In this document: in pieces, positions 34,212 through 46,622 of the stretch
How positions within the stretch are numbered: the first letter of the stretch is position 1
How the letters are laid out: every line of letters starts with the position of its first letter
NCBI RefSeq assembly: GCF_902726565.1
Contig: NZ_CACVAF010000007.1
Location: forward strand, 62,001 to 126,000
Origin: Yersinia vastinensis
GTDB lineage: Bacteria > Pseudomonadota > Gammaproteobacteria > Enterobacterales > Enterobacteriaceae
DNA: 64,000 nucleotides
Direction: 5' to 3'
The notes under the pieces: model-generated
Told to the model about the DNA's origin: nothing
The model's database searches: none
The model's input: the letters and a program-made list of their open reading frames with translations, nothing else
Program-made: the position numbers and the translations under genes

Positions 34212-34625
34212 GATTCGGGTGAGCGAGCGCAGCTAACACCGCTGCGGCACCAAGAACTAAGGATAAATCCAACGTCATGGGTGTTGCAGCAAGGCAGCCA
34301 GCAAACTCATCCCGATGAGCTGACTCAAGTCAGTGATTCGGGTGAGCGAGCGCAGCTAACACCGCTGCGGCACCAAGAACTGAGGATAAATCCAACGTCA
34401 TGGGTGTTGCAGCAAGGCAGCCAGCAAACTCATCCCGATGAGCTGACTCAAGTCAGTGATTCGGGTGAGCTAGCGCAGCTAACACCGCTGCGGCGCCAAG
34501 AACTAAGGATAAATCCAACGTCATGGGTGTTGCAGCAAGGCAGCCAGCAAGCTCATCCCGATGAGCTGACTCAAGTCAGTGATTCGGGTGAGCGAGCGCA
34601 GCTAACACCGCTGCGGCGCCAAGGA
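34212..34625 (+). repeat. Tandem ERIC array, three full 123-bp units plus a partial
   Basis: Units begin with GATTCGGGTGAGC at 34212, 34335, 34458 and 34581, so the period is exactly 123 bp. Each unit contains GAGCGCAGCTAACACCGCTG, then CCAACGTCATGGGTGTTGCA, then a GATGAGCTGACTCAAGTCAG hairpin region. The AAGTCAGTGATTCGGGTGAG junction matches the ERIC consensus (AAGTAAGTGACTGGGGTGAG). Units differ by only a few bases. The array lies between the napC stop codon and the terminator at 34171-34209. It also makes an accidental repeated reading frame because 123 is divisible by 3. Confidence 0.93.
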
Positions 34626-34634
34626 CGAAGGATT

Positions 34635-35234
34635 TTAGAAACCGGTTGGAACATCCTTCATATCCGGCAACTTATGCGCAATACCTTTATGGCAATCAAT
34701 ACAGGTTTTGCCTTCGGCAATGGCGGTGTTGTGCATTTTGGCTGCGACGGTTTTTTGGGCGGTGAAGTCCATGTTGTCGAAATTATGGCAGTTGCGGCAT
34801 TCTTGCGAACCGTTGGCTTTCATCCGCGCCCACTCATTTTCAGCCATTGTTAGGCGATGGGCCTCAAATTTCTGCGGCGTATCAATCAGCCCAAAGGTTT
34901 TGGCATATAACTCTTTACTGGCTTTGATTTTACGCACCATTTTCGGCCCCCACTCATGGGGAACATGGCAATCAGGGCAAGTTGCTTTCACGCCACTGCG
35001 GTTGCTGTAGTGGATGGTGCCCATATATTCCTGATAAACATTGTCTTTCATTTCATGGCAGCTAATACAGAATTTTTCGGTATTGGCCATCTCCATGCCG
35101 GTATTAAAACCGCCCCAGAAAATGATGCCACTGACAAAGCCAATGAGCAGTAAAGTCCCGAGCGCCAGTCGACTAGGCCGACGCCACCACTGCCATATCC
35201 GTCGAATAACACCGGGTTTTTTAGTCTCGTTCAT
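34635..35234 (-). CDS. napC: Tetraheme cytochrome c NapC
   Basis: NapC passes electrons from the quinol pool to the periplasmic NapAB. The 199-residue protein has one N-terminal membrane helix (about 22-45) and four CxxCH heme sites (CISCH, CPDCH, CRNCH, CIDCH), as in the NapC/NirT family. It is the last gene of napFDABC, 27 bp after napB, with an ERIC array after it. Confidence 0.97.
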   Translation of the reverse strand: MNETKKPGVIRRIWQWWRRPSRLALGTLLLIGFVSGIIFWGGFNTGMEMANTEKFCISCHEMKDNVYQEYMGTIHYSNRSGVKATCPDCHVPHEWGPKMVRKIKASKELYAKTFGLIDTPQKFEAHRLTMAENEWARMKANGSQECRNCHNFDNMDFTAQKTVAAKMHNTAIAEGKTCIDCHKGIAHKLPDMKDVPTGF

Positions 35235-35261
35235 GTTTTATTCTCACAATAGCTATCTCGC

Positions 35262-35729
35262 TTATTGACCAAAGCCAGGAGCTGGCTGGAAGCTGTTCCC
35301 GACAATGGGTGCCGCGTCGGTTTGTGGCACATGGCATTGCAAGCAGAAATAGCGGCGCGGAGACACTTCACTCGATACTTTGCCGTCGCGGTCAATAAAG
35401 TGAGTCGGACTGACGCGCGGCGCACCGGTGGTACGGTAATGTTCAACACCATGGCATTGCAGGCAGCGATTGGTATTTTTGCTGATCTGATAGCCATCTA
35501 CGCTGTGTGGAATAAGCGGTGGTTGGTTAACATAGTTGAGAGCCATCCGTTGTTGCTGTTTTGGCATTTTCACCTTGCCTTCCGCTGTAGCAGAGACTTC
35601 TGGTGATTGACTTAAATCCATCTCGACATTGCTGGCCGCATTAACCACACCGGCCATCACCAATACCGCCAGTAGCGATATGATGGATAAAAATCGGCGG
35701 TTTAATGATTTAAAAATCTGGTTATTCAT
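35262..35729 (-). CDS. napB: Diheme cytochrome c NapB
   Basis: NapB is the small electron-transfer subunit of periplasmic nitrate reductase. The 155-residue precursor has a signal peptide (MNNQIFKSLNRRFLSI to VNA) and two CLQCH heme sites, with PPLIPHSVDGYQI between signal and hemes. The start at 35729 has a CAGGAG site and gives a normal signal peptide; a longer frame to 35795 does not. Confidence 0.96.
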   Translation of the reverse strand: MNNQIFKSLNRRFLSIISLLAVLVMAGVVNAASNVEMDLSQSPEVSATAEGKVKMPKQQQRMALNYVNQPPLIPHSVDGYQISKNTNRCLQCHGVEHYRTTGAPRVSPTHFIDRDGKVSSEVSPRRYFCLQCHVPQTDAAPIVGNSFQPAPGFGQ

Positions 35730-35823
35730 TATTTTCTCCTGAAAGACACCGTCTTTTCCTGAGCATCCCTGGATAATTTCTATAGAGACTGGCAAAGCCC
35801 GCCCCGTAGGGCAGGCTCCCGAA

Positions 35824-38571
<2,748 letters not shown>

Positions 38572-38582
<11 letters not shown>

Positions 38583-39075
38583 CTTCACTCCGGGTGAGGG
38601 TTACTGCCTGAACGGGACAACTGGGTACACAGGCACCGCAGCCGGTACAGGCAGGAAGGTCTAATTCGGGCTGAGCAATACCATTCAGACGTGGACGAAA
38701 TCTAATCGCCCTAGTTTCACAACTGTCCTGACAACTGCGACATTCAATATTGTGAAAAGGTAAACAGCGGTCCGAGATGTTAATTTTAAGTGACCAGGCA
38801 GCCAGATCCGTCGAGGTAAAAACACCCGCTTTACAGACCTGCACACAGGCTTGGCAAAAAGTGCACTCAGCACGTTGGAAATCTATTTCGGGGAATCCAC
38901 CACTACCTGCCACCAATACGCCGGTTTCACAGGCAGCAACACAGTCATGGCAACGAGTACAACCGGCTATAAAATCAGCTTCTAAGACCGACCAAGGGGG
39001 GCGGGTCGCTGTGGGTTGCTGTTTACCCGCTTGCCAAAAACCAGTCAGCAATTTACGCCGTGATAAATCAGTCAT
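38572..39075 (-). CDS. napF: Ferredoxin-type protein NapF
   Basis: NapF is a cytoplasmic iron-sulfur protein involved in NapA maturation. The 167-residue protein has several [4Fe-4S] cysteine motifs (CTRCHDCVAAC, CTFCQACVQVC, CRSCQDSC, CTGCGACVPSC). AAGGAT precedes the ATG at 39075. It is the first gene of the operon napF-D-A-B-C; napG and napH are absent. Confidence 0.95.
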
Positions 39076-39676
39076 GCTGATATCCTTAACATCTGCTGGC
39101 GCGCCCGCGAGTAGCTATGAAGACTGTTCACTTAAGTCCAAATATTTATATCGGACTAATGGTAATGATTATTGTTTATATAATAGGAGAATTTCCCCAG
39201 TGTTTGTGTATTAGATACAGAATAATGAGTAATAAAATAATTACTCTTTAGGGTTAATCGGGGGGAGATATTGAGCAAGATCAATTAATTTAGTGGTTAT
39301 TAGCGAGTTTTCTCGCTGTTAAATCTATTTGCGTTATTACATTTTTTATATAACGATTTGCTTAATGAGAATCGCTATCAAAAGAAAACCGTCATTTGAT
39401 AATTATTTCCTCAGATAAAGTGGTGCGGCGGAATGACTTCGCCCTGAATTTAACACAACCACACTTCCTTTTCGCGGGTATAAATAGAGATCTGTCGGGA
39501 ACCCTTTTATACTACGCAAGAGAATTACAGCAAGAAATCAGTGAGACTACGGTACACTTTGATCGTGGTTTAACTAACTATGATGGATAAAATGGTCTGC
39601 CAAATTAACGGCCCTAAATAATCCACGTTCAACAGCCAGACATTTAATGCTATCGGTTACAGGGACATTACTTATC
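39076..39676. promoter_or_regulatory. Divergent napF-narP intergenic region
   Basis: This 600-bp AT-rich gap is between napF (minus) and narP (plus). On the napF side it has an FNR-like site (39271-39284) and heptamers resembling NarL/NarP sites: ATGAGTA at 39223-39229 and a weaker pair at 39242-39258 (TACTCTTTAGGGTTA). If these set the start, the napF leader would be over 100 nt long. A 64-codon frame at 39396-39590 has no support. The narP-proximal half shows nothing I recognise. Confidence 0.5.
39271..39284. promoter_or_regulatory. FNR-like site upstream of napF
   Basis: TTGAGCAAGATCAA differs by one base from the FNR consensus TTGAT-N4-ATCAA. E. coli napF is activated by FNR. Its centre lies about 200 bp from the napF ATG. 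Confidence 0.55.
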
Positions 39677-40306
39677 ATGACCAAAAGTCACACTATCATG
39701 ATCGTTGACGATCATCCCCTAATGCGCCGTGGTATTAGGCAGTTACTTGAGCTGGATAGCAACTTTGACGTTGTTGCTGAAGCCAACTGTGGTAGCGATG
39801 CCATTACCAAAGCGGCGGAATGTCAGCCAGATGTCATTCTGCTCGATTTGAATATGAAAGGCATGACCGGGCTGGACACCTTGAAAGCTTTGCGTGACAA
39901 AGATATTGATGCGCGAATCATTGTTCTAACCGTTTCTGATGCGCGCAGTGATGTGTACGCCATGATAGACGCAGGCGCCGACGGATATCTGCTCAAAGAC
40001 AGCGAACCGGAAATATTGCTGGAAAATATCCGCCATGCTGCAAAAGGTGAAAAAGTATTCAGTGAAGAGGTCGCGCAGTATTTATCTTCTCGTCACGAAC
40101 AGGTAAACCCATTTGCTGAATTAACCGAACGCGAATTAGATGTACTGCAAGAAGTCGCGCGTGGGATGTCCAATAAACAAGTCGCCTTTGAGTTACACAT
40201 TTCGGAAGAAACCGTAAAAGTGCACATCCGTAATTTATTACGTAAGCTGAATGTGCGTTCACGTGTAGCAGCAACTATCATGTTTTTGGAAAATAAAAAA
40301 TATTAA
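39677..40306 (+). CDS. narP: Nitrate/nitrite response regulator NarP
   Basis: NarP is a LuxR/FixJ-type response regulator that controls nap and other anaerobic genes in response to nitrate. The 209-residue protein has a receiver domain (IMIVDDHPLMRRGIRQLLELD, phospho-Asp in VILLDLNMKGMTGLDTL) and a C-terminal HTH (LTERELDVLQEVARGMSNKQVAFELHISEETVKVHIRNLL). It matches NarP better than NarL. The start at 39677 (MTKSHTIMIVDD) gives the usual length; a frame beginning at 39647 is open. It is divergent from napF. Confidence 0.94.
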   Translation: MTKSHTIMIVDDHPLMRRGIRQLLELDSNFDVVAEANCGSDAITKAAECQPDVILLDLNMKGMTGLDTLKALRDKDIDARIIVLTVSDARSDVYAMIDAGADGYLLKDSEPEILLENIRHAAKGEKVFSEEVAQYLSSRHEQVNPFAELTERELDVLQEVARGMSNKQVAFELHISEETVKVHIRNLLRKLNVRSRVAATIMFLENKKY

Positions 40307-40317
40307 AACCCGTACTG

Positions 40318-40626
40318 TTATTTAATGGCTGGCGAACTATTTGGTTGTTCAATAGCCGCTAAAATAAGATTATGGTTATCGTATACCCATCTTTTATTTA
40401 ATGGCCCCCAGCCCTCCAACTGGTAAAAACCGGCATTATTGCGCGCCCCTTGCTGCACAAATGTCAGTGTGACCCCCAAACCCGGTAGCGCTTTCAACAC
40501 ATCTTGAATTGTTCGCCGCGGCCAGCCGGTCAATTCCATCAAACGCGGCACATTGAGCGAATCATCACCACGGCTGATTAACCAACAAAGATAGAGACGG
40601 CGGGCAAATACCGGATTAAGTTCCAT
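40318..40626 (-). CDS. Small winged-helix protein, not identified
   Basis: The predicted 102-residue protein (MELNPVFARRLYLCWLISRGD) has a probable helix-turn-helix at about residues 24-45 (NVPRLMELTGWPRRTIQDVLKALPGLGVTLTF), so DNA binding is likely. I do not know its name or target. The ATG at 40626 has GAGGAAA 8 bp upstream; starts at 40656 and 40752 are in frame but the extra part runs into an ERIC remnant (40662-40722). It is convergent with narP, 12 bp from its stop. Confidence 0.75.
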   Translation of the reverse strand: MELNPVFARRLYLCWLISRGDDSLNVPRLMELTGWPRRTIQDVLKALPGLGVTLTFVQQGARNNAGFYQLEGWGPLNKRWVYDNHNLILAAIEQPNSSPAIK

Positions 40627-40661
40627 AACACTTTCCTCAGTTGAATCACTACTCATTAGTC

Positions 40662-40722
40662 TATACCTAAAGCCATTGAAGTTGCAGTTAGCCTCCAACA
40701 AGCCCAAGTCCGAAAAGGGTAT
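40662..40722. repeat. Internally deleted ERIC remnant
   Basis: About 61 bp with both ERIC ends: TATACCTAAAGCCATTGAAG at the left and AAGTCCGAAAAGGGTAT at the right. The left end matches the copies at 14286-14411 and 56152-56439; the central hairpin is missing. Confidence 0.6.
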
Positions 40723-40907
40723 TTGATGCCTGCCAAAATACCGCTTTACCACTCTTTTCTCTATTGATGTGAATTAACTCGGTTATATCGATGTTTTTTA
40801 CAGGTTCTCCTTATTTTCTTCACGTTTTATGCCGCATTCCCGCGTAAAGTGCACAGTGGATTCTGCTGTATCTAATTTTGATCTTTCTTTATAGAGGCTG
40901 GCACTGC

Positions 40908-43900
40908 ATGGCAAACTTTTTCATCGACCGCCCGATTTTTGCTTGGGTCTTGGCGATAATTTTGTGTCTTACTGGCGCATTAGCAATCTCAACCTTGCCT
41001 GTTGAGCAATATCCAAATCTGGCGCCACCCAATGTGCGCATCAGTGCCTCATACCCCGGAGCCTCAGCACAAACACTGGAAAACACCGTCACACAGGTCA
41101 TCGAACAAAGTATGACGGGCTTGGATAATCTGCTGTATATGTCATCACAAAGCAGTAACTCTGGCAGTGCATCCATCACCCTGACTTTTCAGGCCGGTAC
41201 TAACCCTAATGAAGCGATGCAGCAGGTTCAGAATCAATTGCAATCTGCTATTAAAAAACTCCCCCAAGATGTGCAGCAGCAAGGCGTTTCGGTCTCTAAA
41301 TCGGGCGATAACACGTTGATGATGGTGGCATTTGTTTCCACCGACGGCAGCATGGATAAACAAGATATTGCCGACTATGTCGCCAGTAATTTACAAGACC
41401 CTCTTAGCCGTATTGAGGGGGTGGGTAGCATTGATGCTTTTGGTTCGCAATATGCCATGCGTATCTGGCTGGACCCCAATAAACTCAATAATTACCAACT
41501 GACTACGCAGGATGTTGTCACCGCGATCCAATCACAGAATAGCCAGATAGCGGTGGGGCAATTAGGCGGAACCCCCTCTGTAGATAACCAGGCACTGAAT
41601 GCCACCATTAATGCTCAAGCACAATTACAAACACCAGAGCAATTCCGGGAAATCACGCTGCGTGTCAATCAGGATGGGTCACTGGTCACTTTGGGAGATG
41701 TCGCCAAAATTGAGATGGGGGCAGAGAAGTATGACTATCTGAGCCGTTTTAATGGGCAAGCGGCATCCGGTATGAGCATCAAACTGGCATCAGGCGCCAA
41801 TGAGCTACAAACTGATGAATTGGTTAAAGCGCGTATTGCCGAGTTAACCCCTTTCTTTCCGCATGGCCTTGAAGCCAAAATTGCTTATGAAACCACCCCT
41901 TTTGTTAAAGCCTCCATCAAGGACGTGGTCAAAACACTGCTGGAAGCCATCCTATTGGTTTTCCTGGTGATGTATCTGTTTTTACAAAACTTCCGTGCCA
42001 CGTTGATCCCGACGATTGCCGTCCCGGTCGTGCTATTAGGGACTTTCGCAATACTGTCGGCATTCGGTTTTAGTATCAATACACTCACCATGTTCGCCAT
42101 CGTGTTGGCCATCGGCCTATTAGTTGACGATGCTATCGTGGTGGTGGAAAACGTTGAGCGCGTGATGAGTGAGGAAGGGCTTGATCCGCGCGAGGCTACC
42201 CGTAAATCTATGGGGCAAATTCAAGGTGCTCTGGTGGGTATTGCACTAGTACTGTCAGCCGTATTCATCCCCATGGCTTTCTTCGGAGGAACGACCGGGG
42301 CTATTTATCGCCAGTTCTCTATCACTATTGTGTCAGCCATGGTGCTCTCCGTATTAGTCGCGCTGATTCTCACCCCTGCACTGTGCGCTACCATGCTAAA
42401 GCCCATCAAACCGGGGCATCATCACGCCAAGCGCGGTTTCTTTGGCTGGTTTAACCGCATGTTTGACCGCAGTGCCCACCGCTACGAGCGGGGGGTTGCT
42501 CGTGTTTTACACCACAGTTTACGCTATATGCTGCTGTATTTATTGCTCTTGGGTGGATTGGCGCTGCTGTTCATCAAGCTGCCGACCTCTTTCTTGCCCT
42601 TAGAAGACCGAGGCGTCTTTATGGCACAAGTGCAGCTTCCTGTCGGATCAACGCAGCAACAGACGCTGAAAGTGGTCGAGAAGGTGGAGAACTACTTTCT
42701 GACAGAAGAAAAAAATAATGTTCTGTCGGTATTTTCAACGGTAGGTTCCGGCCCCGGTGGTAATGGACAAAACGTAGCGCGCTTGTTCATTCGGCTGGCG
42801 GATTGGGATCAACGCACAGACAGCGACGACTCCTCTTTTGCGATTATTGAACGCGCCACCAAGGTCTTTAATAAAATAGCCGAGGCGCGAGTGTCCGTCA
42901 GTAGCCCGCCCGCCATTTCAGGTTTGGGTGGCTCATCCGGTTTTGATATGGAATTACAAGATCACGGCGGTTTAGGCCACGATAAATTAATGGCAGCCCG
43001 CGACCAATTGTTGCAAATGGCATCCAAAGACCCAGCGCTCACCCGAGTACGACATAATGGGTTGGATGATAGCCCACAATTGCAGATCGATATCGATCAA
43101 CGCAAAGCACAGGCGCTAGGGGTGTCATTGGATGATATTAATAACACGCTCAAAACCGCGTGGGGTTCAACTTACGTCAATGACTTTGTAGATCGTGGCC
43201 GAGTGAAGAAAGTTTATGTTCAATCAGAAGCCACCGCCCGCATGTTGCCGGAAGACGTCAATAAATGGTTTGTGCGCAATAAAAGCGGCGGCATGGTGCC
43301 TTTCTCTGCATTTTCGACCACGCGTTGGGAATATGGCTCACCACGGCTGGAGCGCTATAACGGCTATTCCGCGCTGGAAATCGTTGGCGAGGCTGCTCCG
43401 GGAGTCAGTACCGGTACTGCCATGAATGTGATGGAAAATTTGGTCAAACAGTTGCCAAATGGCTTCGGGCTGGAGTGGACAGGAATGTCTTATCAAGAGC
43501 GGCTATCCGGTTCACAGGCTCCTGCCCTATACGCAATTTCGCTGTTGGTGGTGTTCTTATGTCTGGCAGCATTGTATGAGAGTTGGTCAATCCCCTTCTC
43601 TGTGATGCTGGTTGTCCCCCTTGGGGTCATTGGGGCGGTTGCCGCAACCTGGATGCGCGGCCTGGAAAATGACGTTTATTTCCAAGTGGGGTTGTTGACT
43701 ATCATCGGGCTATCGGCCAAAAACGCCATCTTGATTGTCGAGTTTGCCAGTGAGTTAAATAATAGGGGCAAAGATCTGGTGGAGGCGACACTGGAAGCCT
43801 CTCGTCAGCGCTTAAGGCCCATTCTGATGACGTCACTGGCATTTATCTTTGGTGTATTGCCAATGGCCATCAGCCAAGGAGCGGGTTCTGGCAGCCAGCA

Positions 43901-44033
43901 TGCCGTCGGTACAGGTGTGATGGGTGGCATGATTTCCGCGACGGTATTGGCCATTTTCTTTGTGCCTTTGTTCTTTGTCTTGGTGCGCCGCCGCTTCCCT
44001 GGCCGACCACCACGCGCTAAAGAGCAAAAATAA
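40908..44033 (+). CDS. acrD: RND efflux pump AcrD
   Basis: AcrD is an inner-membrane proton-driven transporter that exports aminoglycosides and other compounds with AcrA and TolC. The 1041-residue protein aligns with E. coli AcrD from the N-terminus ([16 protein letters not shown]) to RRRFPGRPP. It has the two-fold RND layout: 12 membrane helices, two large periplasmic loops, and the proton-relay aspartates in [20 protein letters not shown]. The start at 40908 has GAGG at a rather long spacing; a start at 40878 adds ten unrelated residues. No acrA partner gene is adjacent, as in E. coli. Confidence 0.96.
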   Translation: MANFFIDRPIFAWVLAIILCLTGALAISTLPVEQYPNLAPPNVRISASYPGASAQTLENTVTQVIEQSMTGLDNLLYMSSQSSNSGSASITLTFQAGTNPNEAMQQVQNQLQSAIKKLPQDVQQQGVSVSKSGDNTLMMVAFVSTDGSMDKQDIADYVASNLQDPLSRIEGVGSIDAFGSQYAMRIWLDPNKLNNYQLTTQDVVTAIQSQNSQIAVGQLGGTPSVDNQALNATINAQAQLQTPEQFREITLRVNQDGSLVTLGDVAKIEMGAEKYDYLSRFNGQAASGMSIKLASGANELQTDELVKARIAELTPFFPHGLEAKIAYETTPFVKASIKDVVKTLLEAILLVFLVMYLFLQNFRATLIPTIAVPVVLLGTFAILSAFGFSINTLTMFAIVLAIGLLVDDAIVVVENVERVMSEEGLDPREATRKSMGQIQGALVGIALVLSAVFIPMAFFGGTTGAIYRQFSITIVSAMVLSVLVALILTPALCATMLKPIKPGHHHAKRGFFGWFNRMFDRSAHRYERGVARVLHHSLRYMLLYLLLLGGLALLFIKLPTSFLPLEDRGVFMAQVQLPVGSTQQQTLKVVEKVENYFLTEEKNNVLSVFSTVGSGPGGNGQNVARLFIRLADWDQRTDSDDSSFAIIERATKVFNKIAEARVSVSSPPAISGLGGSSGFDMELQDHGGLGHDKLMAARDQLLQMASKDPALTRVRHNGLDDSPQLQIDIDQRKAQALGVSLDDINNTLKTAWGSTYVNDFVDRGRVKKVYVQSEATARMLPEDVNKWFVRNKSGGMVPFSAFSTTRWEYGSPRLERYNGYSALEIVGEAAPGVSTGTAMNVMENLVKQLPNGFGLEWTGMSYQERLSGSQAPALYAISLLVVFLCLAALYESWSIPFSVMLVVPLGVIGAVAATWMRGLENDVYFQVGLLTIIGLSAKNAILIVEFASELNNRGKDLVEATLEASRQRLRPILMTSLAFIFGVLPMAISQGAGSGSQHAVGTGVMGGMISATVLAIFFVPLFFVLVRRRFPGRPPRAKEQK

Positions 44034-44097
44034 GCAGCTTACAACGGTATTGGAGCGGTAACTTATCCCTTGCGGCTCCAAGAATGAAGGGCATAAA

Positions 44098-44129
44098 AAA
44101 GGCAGACACCTTAATTGGTCTCTGCCTTT
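44098..44129 (+). terminator. Terminator after acrD
   Basis: AAAGGCAGA / TCTGCCTTT enclose a 14-nt loop that itself can pair (ACC/GGT). The hairpin lies 64 bp past the acrD stop. Confidence 0.7.
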
Positions 44130-44205
44130 CTGCGAGCGATAACTCGCCCCTGGTATATCGATAAAACAACAAAAAGATAATTATTCTTACTGCTGGTTTA
44201 TTCGC

Positions 44206-44268
44206 TTATGCCTTACGCAGCATAGCATCGATAAACTCTTTCCACGTGCTTAACTCAAATTCAACCAT
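44206..44268 (-). CDS. ypfM: Microprotein YpfM (20 aa)
   Basis: The minus strand encodes MVEFELSTWKEFIDAMLRKA after AGAGGATGTT, a good ribosome-binding site. This matches E. coli YpfM (19 residues, MIERELGNWKDFIEVMLRK), which also lies between acrD and yffB. The conserved core is E-L-x-x-W-K-(E/D)-F-I-(D/E)-x-M-L-R-K. It is an amphipathic helix of unknown function. Confidence 0.88.
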   Translation of the reverse strand: MVEFELSTWKEFIDAMLRKA

Positions 44269-44455
44269 AACATCCTCTCTAATTATCGCGATCAATTATA
44301 CGCCTATTTTTTGAACAGTCAAAACGGAAGGCAGGCTTATGCCATCGCGAAAATGAGATCTATCGCTGATATATTGAAATTGACCGACTTACGGAGTAGC
44401 GTGCTGAGATATACGAGGGTAAACGCCATTTCTGACATAATCCGTTGTTGGCAAA

Positions 44456-44944
44456 ATGCAGAGCAAAACCATGAAACACTCCATTGATTCGCTAAAAGAA
44501 CTGGGCCGTTATGATGATGCGGTGGCCATGGCGCAAAATTTACTGCGCAGCTCACCTGACAACCCCAGTCTGCTGTATAAAATTGCCTCTCTTTATGATG
44601 TGCAAGGGTTGGAACTGCAAGCTATCCCTTTCTATCGTGCTGCTATTGAGCACCATTTGGCGGGTATTGAGCTACAGGAAGCCTATCTAGGGCTGGGCAG
44701 TACTTACCGATCTCTGGGGTTATATCAGGCGTCATTAGACACATTTGACGCGGCATTAGCTCATTTCCCACAGGCGAAAGAGATAACCTTATTTCGGGCG
44801 ATGACCTTATACAATCTAGGTGAAACCAAAGAGGCAGTCGCTGCATTATTGATATTGCTGGCTGACACCTCAAATCATCAAGAAATCAGCCTCTACCAAA
44901 AAGCGATTCGCCAATACGCTGCTGACCTTGACCGTATAAGCTAA
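44456..44944 (+). CDS. Tetratricopeptide repeat protein
   Basis: This 162-residue cytoplasmic protein has about three TPR units: GRYDDAVAMAQNLLRSSPDNPSLLYKIASLYDVQG, LQEAYLGLGSTYRSLGLYQASLDTFDAALAHFPQ and ITLFRAMTLYNLGETKEAVAALL. TPR domains mediate protein contacts; no partner can be named. An alternative ATG at 44471 is in frame. It is inserted between ypfM and yffB, unlike in E. coli. Confidence 0.85.
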   Translation: MQSKTMKHSIDSLKELGRYDDAVAMAQNLLRSSPDNPSLLYKIASLYDVQGLELQAIPFYRAAIEHHLAGIELQEAYLGLGSTYRSLGLYQASLDTFDAALAHFPQAKEITLFRAMTLYNLGETKEAVAALLILLADTSNHQEISLYQKAIRQYAADLDRIS

Positions 44945-45094
44945 TCCTTCAGACGGCAGATGTACGTTTAGCGGCTCATCTGCTCATAGCTGTCTGGATT
45001 CAAACCCCATTTTCCCGCATTATGGGCAAATAGCTCGGCCAGCCTTATCAGTGGCTGGCCTGATTTGCCATTCTAGCCGAGAGACTATTTTTCC

Positions 45095-45493
45095 ATGTCA
45101 GATAATCCAGCAACCCCATCATTGCGCCTTTATGGCATTAAAAATTGTGACACCATAAAAAAGGCCCGCCGCTGGCTGGAAGAACAAGGTATCGCCTATC
45201 AGTTTCACGATTACCGTGCAGATGGATTGAGTGACGCGCACCTACAACGTTTTATCGATAAGCTGGGTTGGGAACCACTGCTCAATACTCGCGGCACCAC
45301 TTGGCGGAAATTGCCGCAAGATCAGCGTGATGCAATTACCGATGCACAAGCTGCCAAAGTCCTGATGTTAGAGCAGCCCGCGATAATCAAACGCCCGCTG
45401 TTAGAAGCCACGAATGGCGAGATGCTACTCGGCTTCAATATTGAAAGTTACCAAGACTTTATACATAACCAAACCGCTATTGAGGTGCAATAA
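45095..45493 (+). CDS. yffB: ArsC/Spx-family protein YffB
   Basis: The 132-residue protein belongs to the ArsC/Spx thioredoxin-fold family ([35 protein letters not shown]). It has a single active-site cysteine in KNCDTIKKA and the AIIKRPLLE motif. E. coli YffB may be a glutathione-dependent thiol reductase. It is 1 bp from dapE, so they are co-translated. Confidence 0.93.
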   Translation: MSDNPATPSLRLYGIKNCDTIKKARRWLEEQGIAYQFHDYRADGLSDAHLQRFIDKLGWEPLLNTRGTTWRKLPQDQRDAITDAQAAKVLMLEQPAIIKRPLLEATNGEMLLGFNIESYQDFIHNQTAIEVQ

Positions 45494-45494
45494 C

Positions 45495-46622
45495 ATGTTC
45501 TGTCCGGTAATCGAACTGGCCCAACAACTGATTAAACGCCCGTCACTTAGCCCTGACGATGCGGGCTGCCAAGAGATCATGATTCAGCGCCTGGAAGCTA
45601 TCGGCTTTACCGTCGAACCCATGAATTTTGGCGACACCCTCAATTTCTGGGCATGGCGCGGCGAAGGGGAAACACTGGCGTTTGCTGGTCATACTGACGT
45701 AGTACCTACCGGTGATGAAAAACAGTGGACCACTCCCCCTTTTGAACCCACCATTCGCGACGGTATGCTCTACGGTCGAGGGGCTGCCGACATGAAAGGT
45801 TCACTGGCTGCTATGGTCGTTGCTGCTGAACGTTTTGTTGCCGCACACCCCGACCATAAAGGCCGATTGGCATTTATGATTACCTCCGACGAAGAAGCCA
45901 GAGCGATTAACGGCACCGTGAAAGTCGTTAACGCCCTGATGGCACGTAATGAGCGGCTGGATTATTGTCTGGTTGGCGAACCATCAAGTACTGAGCGTGT
46001 CGGTGATGTCGTCAAAAATGGCCGTCGTGGTTCAATTACCGCTAACTTGCATATCCACGGTATTCAAGGACATGTGGCCTATCCTCATCTGGCAGATAAC
46101 CCGGTTCACCGTGCGATGCCAGCCCTCAATGAGCTGGTGGCAACCCAATGGGATGAAGGCAACGAGTTCTTCCCTGCAACCAGCATGCAAATCGCAAACC
46201 TGCATGCCGGTACTGGTAGCAATAACGTGATTCCCGGCGAGTTCTATGTTCAGTTCAACTTCCGCTTCAGCACTGAGTTGACCGACAGCATGATCAAGCA
46301 GCGGGTTGAAGCATTATTGGAACGTCATCAACTCAATTATACTTTGGAGTGGGTGCTGTCCGGCCAACCGTTCCTGACTGCACGCGGCGCATTGGTGGAT
46401 GCCGTGGTTAACGCCGTTGAGCATTACGCTGAAATAACACCGCAGTTATTAACCACCGGTGGCACTTCAGATGGTCGTTTTATCGCCTTAATGGGAGCAC
46501 AAGTGGTTGAACTTGGCCCGGTCAATGCCACCATCCATAAAGTGAATGAATGCGTCCACGCCGCTGATTTACAGCTACTCAGCAGGATGTATCAGAGAAT
46601 CATGGAGCAACTTATCGCATGA
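45495..46622 (+). CDS. dapE: Succinyl-diaminopimelate desuccinylase DapE
   Basis: DapE hydrolyses N-succinyl-LL-diaminopimelate in lysine and peptidoglycan synthesis. The 375-residue M20-family zinc enzyme has metal-ligand motifs [38 protein letters not shown] and the C-terminal HKVNE with histidine. It starts at 45495 ([13 protein letters not shown]); the frame is open upstream inside yffB but that part is not conserved. It overlaps the next gene by 4 bp (ATGA). Confidence 0.97.
   Translation: MFCPVIELAQQLIKRPSLSPDDAGCQEIMIQRLEAIGFTVEPMNFGDTLNFWAWRGEGETLAFAGHTDVVPTGDEKQWTTPPFEPTIRDGMLYGRGAADMKGSLAAMVVAAERFVAAHPDHKGRLAFMITSDEEARAINGTVKVVNALMARNERLDYCLVGEPSSTERVGDVVKNGRRGSITANLHIHGIQGHVAYPHLADNPVHRAMPALNELVATQWDEGNEFFPATSMQIANLHAGTGSNNVIPGEFYVQFNFRFSTELTDSMIKQRVEALLERHQLNYTLEWVLSGQPFLTARGALVDAVVNAVEHYAEITPQLLTTGGTSDGRFIALMGAQVVELGPVNATIHKVNECVHAADLQLLSRMYQRIMEQLIA

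Noticed and set aside
34212-34625. The regular repeats looked at first like a CRISPR array
   Set aside because: The period is 123 bp with no unique spacers and no cas genes; the units are near-identical ERIC elements.
34281-34853. A 190-codon open frame with a repeated protein sequence (QQGSQQTHPDELTQVSDSGE...)
   Set aside because: It is created by the 123-bp ERIC repeats, whose period is a multiple of three, and runs into the antisense of napC. It has no ribosome-binding site or family.
39396-39590. Possible 64-codon gene in the napF-narP gap
   Set aside because: No ribosome-binding site, no recognisable sequence, and it lies in AT-rich promoter DNA.
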